Positions 22,171-31,291 of a stretch of DNA of 64,000 nucleotides are shown piece after piece. The stretch is from assembly GCA_016858145.1 (NCBI GenBank), contig JAEHOE010000125.1, forward strand, positions 186,001-250,000, read 5' to 3'. Origin of the DNA: Edaphochlamys debaryana. Lineage: Eukaryota > Chlorophyta > Chlorophyceae > Chlamydomonadales. Within the stretch, counting starts at the first letter, position 1; each line of letters starts with the position of its first letter. The notes beneath the pieces were generated by a model, which was not told the DNA's origin, ran no database searches, and worked only from the letters and a program-made list of their open reading frames with translations. Position numbers and translations under genes: made by a program.

Positions 22171-23887
22171 GCGCGGCCCCCCGAGGTTGGGGCCGCGAAG
22201 GAGGGAGACTGCGGCCGTGCGGTGCAGGCGGCTGGCGTCGGTGCGCCCCCCGAGGTTGGGGCCGCGGAGGTCGAGGGCTGGGGCCGTGCGGCGCAGGCGG
22301 CGGCTGAGTGGAGGGGCGGGGGGAGGAGGGGCGGTGCTGCTCGTGGCCTGGAGCGGCTTGGGCGCGCTGGAGCCACTCGGAGCTGCGACAAGAGGAGGAG
22401 GAGGAGGAGCGGCAGCAGCTGCTGCAGCGTGTGGTGGAGGGCCCCGGCTCCCCTCAACCTGAACAGGGGGCCGAAGGCTGCCGCTTGTCATGCACTCACG
22501 GGGAGGAGGCGACGGGGGAGACGGAGCCGAGCATTCGGCGGTGCCGGTGGGCTTGCGGCGGGAGGACGGGGACGGCTTAGCTGAGAAGTGACAGCGGTGG
22601 AGGCGCGTGCAAGCAGTCGGGTATGCATTCGACGGAAGGGCCACGGGGCCGGACGTGAGACTCGGCCGGCCCCTGCCAACCGTGTCAGAGGCTCCTCCCC
22701 AAACACTGGGATTCAGCTTCGGCCGGTACGGGGTGAGCGCCGGGAGCCCAGGGCGTGCGGCGTGGGCCCGTGGTGGCATAACAAACGGCGCTGAGGCCAC
22801 GCGTGTCTCAGCGCGTTCAAGCGACGACGGAACTTATCTACGTGTTTTGTTCCCAATGCATTTTGGGCGGTGGTGTGCTGGGCGGTGCGGAGGAGGCCGT
22901 CGTCTCCTAGGATGAATCAGCCCAGCAGCCTGCCCCTGGTGTCCGTGGGTTTGGTCGGCGGCAGGGGGGTAGAGGATGCGACGTGGGGGCGGACTTGAGG
23001 GATAGGGTCGCTAGCAGACTGTGGGCTTCGCCGATCTCGTGCATTCGGAGAGGACGGGTTACTGGGCAGGGCCGATGGCATTAACTCGCCGCGGGGTTGC
23101 TACAGATTTCTATGGCGGGCGCGTGCATGTGGCGTTATCAGCGTGGGTGTGCTGTGGCATGTGAGGGCTAGGCAGCAGGACCGGACTTCGGTAGGCTGAG
23201 GAGACGGCGCTGAGGAGGGCGCTCAGAAGGGTTTGGCCGAGCATGCGTGCGGCGTGGGGCAGGCCCTCGCAGGCATGGGGCCGTTGCCTTGGTGGCATGA
23301 CAGCTATGGATGGGCCAAGCTGAGCTGGAGTTCTTCGGCAGGACTCGAGCGGACGGGCCCAATGCCTTTGGCTGTCTGGTGGATGTGGTCAATTAGGGTC
23401 GAGCAAGGCCGGCCTTTGAACGGTTGAAGCAGAATCGGTGGGAGCCAGGCGGAACGCGGGTTTCCGGCGCACGCAACAGTGCAAGAGCTCGAGGGCTCGA
23501 GCCCGACGTTCCAAGCGCCTTCCTCAAGGCCGTTGTTTGTGGGCATCGTTGCATAGGACAACAGCAGCACGGCTGAATAGCAGTGCACTCTTGTATGCAG
23601 CGGGGGAACGTGAGGAGTTGAGGCGGGACGTCGTGCGTGCCTAACCCGAGGCCGGACGGCAGGTCAAAGGTCGACCAATTGTGCTCCTCGGCAACTCACA
23701 CAGCATACATCAACGCAGGTCGCACGCCCTGCAATCTCGGTCTTGTCGCTGCTGATTCAAGGCTGTCGCGACGCTTGGACCCGCCCCGCGCCCAAAGTGC
23801 CGAACAAGATAACGAGCGACATAGTATTATCTTGATAGGAGCCTTTGCTTCGCTCCGCCAGAAAGCCCTCGACGCCGCCGACACAAA
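22171..23887. other. Intergenic region between PKG and the DUF3531-like gene
   Basis: About 1.7 kb hold the PKG 3' UTR (with the duplicated hairpin) and the promoter of the downstream gene. It is less GC-rich than the flanking exons. Small open frames lack codon bias or domains. No TGTAA was found on the plus strand here, so the PKG 3' end is not fixed. Confidence 0.4.
22172..22310 (+). repeat. Duplicated hairpin unit immediately after the PKG stop codon
   Basis: A perfect 9-bp stem, CGCGGCCCC (22172-22180) with GGGGCCGCG (22189-22197), surrounds the loop CCGAGGTT two bases after TGA. A second copy of the loop and right arm (CCCCGAGGTTGGGGCCGCG) follows about 69 bp later with a worn left arm. 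The surrounding GGCCGTGCGGYGCAGGCGGC is also repeated. It is probably a 3' UTR RNA structure. Confidence 0.7.
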
Positions 23888-26800
23888 ATGCTGGGCTTTG
23901 AAGCCTGGCTGCGTAGCGGTCGGCACATGAGGCCGTCCTCCTCGCAGCCAGCTGTATGCGCAATTCGCCGCGGAGGCTGCGCGGCGCGCGACCTGCCGCG
24001 ACGGTCGCCACGGCATGTGGCCACGACCGCATCGTATGGCCCGCAGCCGAGCGGGGACCTGGCCGGGGCGGGCCGCAAGCGGAAGCCGGAGTGGGTGAAG
24101 TGAGTGCGGGGCCTGGGCCCGGGACTTGGGCACTCACGGCCGGACGGGGCAGACGAGGGGTCGGCACTCCCTCGCACCACACCCCTGGCTTCGGTCCTGG
24201 ACCTCTTGGTCCTTGCCATCCCTCCCGCCCTTGAGCTCCTTGGCTAACTATCGTGCTAGCATGATCAATCACGGTACGACCAAAGACTTGCATCCACCAC
24301 TGCACCTCCTTCCCCCGCAGGATCCTGGAGGAGGACGCTGACAATGACCCCGAGGTGGCTCGGCTGCTCGAGGGCACCGATGGCGACCCGGATCTCATCC
24401 GGGAGAAGGTGGGGCGGGGGCTTTAGGGTTTAGGGTCTAGGAACCATGAACAAAGGGGCCGGTGGAAAAGGGGGAGGGGCAGTTGAAGCTGGGAAGGTCC
24501 GTCTGTCGCTGCAAGACCTCCCATGCGCATCATAAGACCCCACGCTTTCCGCCACCCCACATTTTCCCTCTCCGCCCCCCCTCCTCCAACCGCCCCACAG
24601 ATGCAGTTCAAGCTCCGGGAGCAGGATCTGTCTATGGAGGGGAGGGGCTCCGCGGCGCCGCCCCGCGTGTCCTTTCGGGCCATCAGCCCCCTGGGCCTGT
24701 GGGTGAGTGGGGGGGCCTGGATGGGGCCGGGGGTGCGGAAGGAGGGGTTGTCGCGGCTTCCATTGGGACAGTGGTGAAGCAGGGGGGCGCGGGTGGGATG
24801 AATGCAGCAAAGACGGGGCTGTGAGGGTAGCGGCAGGATACCGCACTTGTGCTAGTCACAGGCGCATGGATGGGAAAGGGCGGCCGAGTATGCCCCGCCG
24901 CTCTGGTCTGGAAAGCGGGGTTGGGAGCGGGGGAAGTCAAGGCCGCAATCAGAGGGCCGCTGGCATTTCAGCCTGCCGTCTTCATATTGCCGCCATGCTG
25001 GCTATCGCCACCCTGGGCATCTGCCGCTGCTGCACATACTTACCGTACGTGCTTCTGACCTCCGTGCCTCCCTGCCCCTCCCTTTCTCCCGCCCTCACCC
25101 CCCTGTCGGGCCGCAGGTGTGGATGGAGTTTGCCCAGGAGCCGGTGGCAGGGGAGAAGGAGATGCTCGAGGGAGTGCTCAAGAGCTGGTTCGCAGTGGGC
25201 AAGCTGGGGGGCTACAACAGCCAGAACCTGCAGGCAAGGAGGGGAGGTTTGAGGGGGCAGAGAGGGAAGGGACCAAGGGGAGCGTGGGGCAAGGGGAGAG
25301 GGGTTTAAGGGGAGTGGGGGCAAGGGACGGACGGAGTGGGGGGTGTGAGGGGTGGGCGGGCAAAGGGCGGCGCAGTCACCGCAGGGACGGAGCTTCATTG
25401 CGTCATTACCTGCCCCGCCCGCCTGACTGTACGACAGGTGTACCAGAACGCTGACGACGATCAGTCATACTTTGACTACGACAATGACGACATGGGCGCG
25501 GGCGAGCAGCGCATGGCGTCGTACATCCACGACATCGGGGAGGTGGAGTTCAATGAGTCGTGGGCGCGCGTGTGGTGAGTGGGGCCGGGGGGGGCGATGG
25601 CGGTGTGCGTCCACGAGTCGGCCCCGTAGAACAGTTGCTGGTTGGGGCACTGAGAGTGCTCTCCTGGCTTCCAGCTAATCTCAACCACCCGCAATATGCC
25701 CGACGTGCAACCGTCCAACCGCCCAACCGCCAACCGCCAGGATTGACATGGGCACCGCGGACGAGCTGGCGCTGGACGTGCTGATCAACACGCTGGTGGG
25801 CTACAGCGCCAACATGGCGGCGCTCAAGGTGCGCGCAGAGGCGGTTGGCGGTTAGCGGTTGGCAGTTGGTGGTTGGCGGTTGTGAGGTTGCGGGCACTGG
25901 CCGACCCAGGCGTGGTGCAGCCGCCGTCTCCGCGCTCCCACCGGCCGGTGTGCGGTGTCATCATCCGCGCCACGCACAGCCACGCGAGCAGCTCCTGACA
26001 CACACCCTCCCCCTCCCCCTGGACTTCCCCCCGGCCCCTCCTCTCCCCTCTCGTCCATCCCCCGTCCGCCCCCCACCCCTCAGTCCGTCACGCTGGGGGG
26101 CTCCAACGAGGACTGGCCGGTGCCCGAGGAGTACGGCCAGGACAGCGACTACATGAAGGTGGGGTGGGGGGCGTGGGGAGGGGGTTAGGAGAGGGCGGTC
26201 GTCTCTAACTTTCTCTCTACCCGCCTACGGTCGTCCTCCCCGGCCCCTACCCTCCGTCCCGACCCTCCACAACCCCTCCCAACCTCTCCTGCACCAACTC
26301 ACCCCGAAACCCCACCACGTGGGCACGTGGGCATCAATCCCATGCGCCTGCCCACGGACCTTCCTCTGTCTCCCTCGCCCTGCTCCCTCACTCTCCTGCC
26401 CGCATCTCACCCTACCCCCATCCTCCCTCTCCCCTCTCCTCTCTCCCCTCCTCCCATATCAAACCCCTACCCAGGTGGGCATTGTCTCCATGCGCCTTCC
26501 CATAGGCCTGCCCGCATCTCAGCACGCCCCCAATCCCCCCTCGCCCCCTCTCCTCTCCCCCATCCTCCCACCCCCACCCACCCAGGTGGGCATCAACCCC
26601 ATGCGCCTGCCCACGGGCCTGGACGAGGAGTTCCAGTTCATGGACGAGGAGGGCATGTTCGAGGGCGGCAAGGGCAAGGGCCGCGACTCCAACCGAATGC
26701 TGGAGGCCGCCGCCGACGACAACAGCGGCATCTTCGACGTCGGCGACGGCGGTACGGCGTACGGCAGCGGCCGTACGGGGTACGGCATCGATGCGGGGCC

Positions 26801-27116
26801 CATGGGGTCCACGGCGGAGGAGCGGGAGCTGCAGGAGATCGCGGCTCGGCTCAAGCGGCGGCCGACGGCGGGCGGCAAGGGCGGCGGGAAGAAGGGGCCG
26901 GGCGGGTACTACGGCGGGGGTTACGGGGGGCTGGATAACGTGGGGGACGTCAACCCGGATGAGCTGGAGTTCATTGACGAGGATGAGGATCTCCTGAGGG
27001 CGGCGGGTGGGGAGGGCGCGGGGGCAGGAGCCCAGGAGCAGAAGAAGCCGTGGGGTGCCAGCTTTGTGCGCCGGAAAGCGCCCGGGTCGGGGTCTGGGTC
27101 GGGGGGTCAGCGGTGA
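23888..27116 (+). CDS. Predicted plastid protein, DUF3531-like
   Basis: Eight exons: 23888-24099, 24321-24408, 24601-24702, 25117-25233, 25438-25574, 25741-25828, 26084-26158, 26586-27116 (449 aa). The N terminus is Arg/Ser/Ala-rich with few acids (RHMRPSSSQPAVCAIRRGG), as in a plastid transit peptide; Met14 is an alternative start. The conserved core includes EWVKILEEDADNDPEVARLL, MGAGEQRMASYIHDIGEVEF and WIDMGTADELALDVLINTLV, then EDWPVPEEYG. This resembles the plant and cyanobacterial DUF3531 family, whose function is unknown to me. The C terminus is a Gly/Lys-rich, acidic tail (ELEFIDEDEDLL). Intron 4 is GC-AG (CTGCAG then GCAAGG). Intron 7 holds two extra copies of the start of exon 8, one with a usable in-frame acceptor at 26473-26474. 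Confidence 0.65.
25234..25437 (+). other. GC-AG intron in the DUF3531-like gene
   Basis: The donor is CTGCAG|GCAAGG and the acceptor ACGACAG|GTG. Phase 0 is preserved on both sides. No GT within the preceding codons restores the frame. Confidence 0.75.
26320..26625 (+). repeat. Degenerate triplication of the exon 8 acceptor region
   Basis: GTGGGCAT followed by a Met-Arg-Leu-Pro-encoding stretch occurs at 26327 (acceptor mutated, CAC), 26475 (acceptor CCCAG intact) and 26586 (the true exon 8). Long pyrimidine tracts separate the copies. Confidence 0.8.
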
Positions 27117-27466
27117 GGGGTTGTGCTGGAGGCTTGGGGTTCGGATCGGGGTCGGGGGCGCAAGGGGGTTGAGCGGTGAGGGCGCGTGCTGGAGGTAGAG
27201 GGGCAGGAGGCAGGGCAGCGGAGCGTGTGGGAGGGTGTAGAAGAAAACAACGAAGGGAAGCGCTTGGTTGTGGCGTAGGGCGTGTTCCGCTGACTACGCA
27301 GACCTGTGGGGAGCTTACCGAGTGTTCGTCGTCGCCTGTGGGAGGGTGTGTGGGGCTGTGGTGTTGTGGATGGAGCTGTTGGAGCGAGGAGATTGAAGCG
27401 GGGCAGAAGCAAGAGGGGGAGGAGGGGTGAATGAGCGACCAGCCTTGGTATGGGGATCATTGGTGC

Positions 27467-27471
27467 TGTAA
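27467..27471 (+). promoter_or_regulatory. TGTAA polyadenylation signal of the DUF3531-like gene
   Basis: TGTAA lies 351 nt after the stop at 27116, in a plus-strand 3' UTR setting. Confidence 0.5.
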
Positions 27472-27554
27472 TGGGGCCTAGGGGCGCAGCTGGGTGGATC
27501 CGCCGGCTTGACGAGAGATAGGCAACTCACAGGGGCCGCTCTTGAAACAGAGGC

Positions 27555-27559
27555 TTACA
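27555..27559 (-). promoter_or_regulatory. TGTAA polyadenylation signal of the secreted Ala/His-rich gene
   Basis: TTACA on the plus strand is TGTAA on the minus strand, about 460 nt after the stop at 28016. It overlaps or abuts the 3' end of the opposing gene. Confidence 0.45.
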
Positions 27560-28015
27560 CCTGCGAACGTGTGGACCCCTGGGGACCCCTGGGACCCTGC
27601 AGCCATTATGCATCAAGGTATAGCAACCCTGAGCAACCCGGCATTACCGGCTGTTGGGCCGGACCCGGCTGGCTGTGCGATAATTTGAACCCCAACGGGC
27701 TGCTTAGCCAATACCGGTACACTACGCCAACCGCTACCCTACTAAGCCCACCTGCCAAAGCTCTCTCCCCTCTACTTAGTCTCAAGGCGGGGCTCGACAC
27801 TCAACGCGGCGAGGCAGAACCGCAAACTGAAGGAGGGCACAAGCCAACACGCATAAATGACCAATCCACCGCTATCTTGCGTTGACCAAACGACCGGTGC
27901 CCGTCATGCACGTCCATTCGTTACGCAAGGAAGCCAGCCCACCACAACCTGTGGCGCACCTGTGCTGCAGTACGCCGAATACTGTCGTACAAGCTGCAGG
28001 TGCCCACCCGACCCC

Positions 28016-30550
28016 CTAGGCGGCGGCAACCGCTGCTGCCCCGGCGTGCCCAGCACTCGCACCCGTCACACCGGCGCCCTCACCCTGCGCGTGCCAGCCC
28101 GCATCCGCCGACGCCCCATGCTGGCCCGCATGCCCCTCCCCATGGTTCTCAGCATGCCCCTGCCCGTGACCTCCCACGTGGTGACCCGTGACCGTTGCAA
28201 CCACCAGGCGCGCCGTCTCCACGGCCTCCGCCGCCGCCTTGGCGTGCTGAGCAGCCACCTCCGCCCAAGCCTTGGCGGCCTTCTCCGCCGCCTCAACCGT
28301 CTCAACCGCCGTCGCCCAGTCCGCCGCCGGCGCCCCACGCAGCACCTCCAGCGCCGCCTGCGCCGTCGCGACGGCTGCTGCCGCCTCCGTCGCCTTGGCG
28401 GCGGCCTCCGCCGCCCAGCCCGCCACGGCGCGCTCCGCCGCCGCCGCCTCCTGCTCGAGCGCCGCCACCTGTAGAGCATCCACGTGGCCCGTCTGACTAA
28501 CGTCGGCGGCTGCCGCCGCCTTCTCGGCCACGTGGCGGGCGACGGTTACGAACTCAACGGCTCGCGAGGCGGCGGTTGATGCGGCCATGGCGGCGGTGTA
28601 GGCCTTGTTGGAGGCGGCGCCGCCCTCCCAACGCTTCATGTTGTATGAGTAAGCCTCGGTAGGGCTGGGCGCGGGCGTATCGGCGGTGGAGGTGGCGGCG
28701 GAAGTAGCGGAGGCGGTGGGGTGCGCAGTGGCAGCGGCGCCGGTGGAAAGGGAGGTGTCGTGGGGTTCGGAAGCTGGGGAAGCGTGGAGGAGAGCGGGCT
28801 CGGAGGTAGTGGCAACGGCGGAGGCGGTGGAGTCATCGGTGTGGATTGCGACGGAGGTGGCGTGGGGATCGGCGTAGGCGTGGGCTGAGTTGGCTGCGCT
28901 GTGGGTAGCGGCTGCGCTGTAGGGGTCGGCGGCGGCTGCGTTGTGCGCTGTGGCGTGCTCGGCGGCGGCGGCGGCAGTGTGGTACGGCGCCGCATCAGCG
29001 TGTGCAGCCGTACCGGCGTGCGGGAGAACGTCAGCGGCAGTTGTCGTACCGTGAGACGCGTCCGCGCTGCCTGAATTGAAGGCGGCGGCAACGGTTCCGA
29101 TCTGGGTCACGGCCGCCAGAGACGGAGTATCTGTGTAGTTGTAGCCCTGTCCGGGGTGGGCGGCGGCGGCGGCGTTGGTGAGGACGGCGGCGGCGGGGTC
29201 CGCGACGGCGGCTGCGTCAAGTGTGCTGCTAGCGGCGGCGGCGACGGTTGATTCAAGGGTGGCAGCGGCGGCGGCGGCGGTGTGCTGGTCGAACACATAG
29301 TTGGGGTCGCGCCAGGCGTCGAGGCGGCTGGCTGAGTCGCCAAACGCGTCGGCGAAGCCTGCGGTAAGGGACGGAGGCCAGGCGGCGAACGCGGAAGGTC
29401 AGCAGGGTGGCAATATCACTTCTTTGATGGGGAAGGTGCGAGGTGAAGGGCACCTGAAGGGTGAAGGCATGCGCTGCAGTGATGGGCAGGGCGCGGTCGT
29501 CCGCTGCTAGAGTGGGTGGGGGCGTGGCGCGTGGGCCGTGGGGCCTGCGCCATACTACCGGTACTTGTCCCCAGGGATCGGCCCCGGAAGGCGCCTTGCG
29601 CCCCCGTCCGCCCACGCACCGGCATGCTGGTGGTCCTCTGGCCGCATGGCCGGGCGGTGTGACGCCTCCTTGTCCGCCGCCGCCCCGTGCTGCGCCTGCG
29701 CCGCTGATGCCGCTCCGCTGTGGTCGACTGCCCCCACTGCCCCCGCTGCATGCACCCCGCCGTGGGCAGCGGCCGCTGCCTGCCGGGCCCTGGCAGCGGC
29801 TACGGCGGTGGCCGAGTTGATCGCATCCTCGGCATCGTCATCATGCACGTGTCGGTTGAGATCCACGGCTGCCGTACGGAGAGATGAGTCATGGGACGAC
29901 TCGTCCTCGCCCTCCAGGAAGTGCGCCGCTGCGTGGGAGCTGCCGGCTGCAGCGGCCGAGGCAGCAGCTGAGCCATCCGCAATCGCGGATCCCGCGGCTG
30001 GGGCTGAGGTGGCATGAGCATTGCTGGCTGCCGTGTGAGCAGCCGCGTTGGCTGCAGCACCGGCGGCGCTTGGCCCCGCGGCAAGGGTCGCCGAGTGGGC
30101 GGCGGCGGCCGTGGAAGACGAGCCGTCGCCGCTCGGCCGGCGATTCCCACCGTTGCCCAGCGCTCTGCTGTCTGTCGAGTGCAAGTGCAGGTGGCCGTGA
30201 CCGCTGACGGCCGCCATCGCGCGGGCAAGGCGCGCGGTCATGTCTGCGATGACCGCGGCCGTTGCGACACGACCTTGCGCCGCGGGCCTCGGCGTGGGGC
30301 CGAGGCGCGAGTTATGGATGTTCTCCGCTCCGTATGCTGCGATGCCGCCTTGGGAGCTGACATCCAACAGCAGCCGGCGGTGCAGGCGGCCCTTCGTCGA
30401 GAAGATGCGGGACATGAAAGGCGTTTGCTCGCGAGGCTTGCGAGCCGTGGGCCCAACAAGATTTGCGAAGCAGGCTGTGGTGCAGCTGCACACCAGAACC
30501 GCCAGCGCCGCGAGCAGCACGCGAGGCGCGAGGGTCCGCGCGTGAGCCAT
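28016..30550 (-). CDS. Secreted Ala-rich protein with His-rich C-terminal tail
   Basis: Two exons, 30550-29620 and 29358-28016 (757 aa); a phase-1 donor (GCCG|GTGCGTGG) joins the acceptor CCGCAG. The N terminus (MAHARTLAPRVLLAALAVLV, then CSCTTACFA) is a clear secretory signal peptide. The rest is dominated by Ala with scattered His, Ser, Asp and Thr. An Ala/Glu/Val-rich segment (about residues 560-700, for example AAAERAVAGWAAEAAAKATE) should form long amphipathic helix or coiled coil, as in LEA-like or apolipoprotein-like proteins. The final about 60 residues are Gly/His-rich (HGQGHAENHGEGHAGQHG), a possible metal-binding tail. An extracellular-matrix, wall or periplasmic location is inferred. 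I recognise no family. Alanine codons are almost all GCC, GCG or GCT in tracts, so replication slippage has probably shaped the length. Confidence 0.65.
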
Positions 30551-31291
30551 CGTGTTGATGGCTCCTCGGCAACGCGCAGCGGCGCTGAGCCTCTAGGTGG
30601 CTGCTTGGGCCTTCAGACCTAGTGCCTCAGGCGAGTAGCTCTACGCGCGGCCGGCCAGTAGAGCACGGGCACGGTCACCTCGGAGATGGCATTCTGCAAC
30701 TGGCGCGAGTCGAGCTCGGGAAGGCGCGAGGCCTGAGCCGACGGCGCAGCTAGTCTGCGGCCGTGGTGTCAAGCTGGAGCAAGTGCGGCCTAGAGTGGAG
30801 TGCCTCGCGTGCCGTCCGCAGCAAAAGGGTTTGCACCTTGCGAGTCCGCGCGCCGTACGGCCCAATCTCGGCTCTTGGGCCGCCCCACGACGCCACCGGC
30901 CGAGCGGCCCTCCGGCCCTCGAGCGGCCCGCCCAGCAAAGCCCCCCCAGCGCAGCGCAGCCACTGTGTACTTCGGCAGCCTCTTGCTAGCTGTAACCCAA
31001 AGCACCTTCCCCTCCTGCCCTCCCTTGTCCGACCAAAGCGCCGAGAGGGGGTCCGACCATCAACTTACTCGCCCCTGCCCCCGCTCTAGCCCCAGCCCCA
31101 AAGCAGTACCACCCGAGCCCTACCCATGCACCCGCCCCGCGACGCCAGGCCCAGACGTCCTGCATCCCCCTTACCCTGCACCCCCTTAGTCTGCAACGCC
31201 CGCGACAGTGCTCCCCAGGGCCCTTAGCCCACAGGATGCCGGAGTTCTCCCCGCCCCTCCCCTCTCTCCACCCCCCCTAGGCCCCTACCCG
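30551..31291. other. Promoter of the secreted-protein gene and 3' region of the INSIG-like gene
   Basis: About 741 bp between two minus-strand genes. Plus-strand frames here are Arg/Pro-rich shadows. Nothing else was recognised. Confidence 0.4.

Larger units (their letters stand above)
27117..28015. other. Convergent 3' intergenic region
   Basis: It lies between two convergent genes. It holds one polyadenylation signal for each strand (27467 plus, 27555 minus) and no recognisable gene. Confidence 0.5.

Noticed and set aside
20768..22462. 564-codon open frame overlapping the PKG kinase exons
   Set aside because: It runs through introns and is mostly out of frame with the kinase exons, switching into coding frame only in parts. 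The spliced PKG model explains the region.
28066..28479. Arg-rich minus-strand open frame
   Set aside because: It is an out-of-frame shadow of Ala codon runs in the secreted protein gene.
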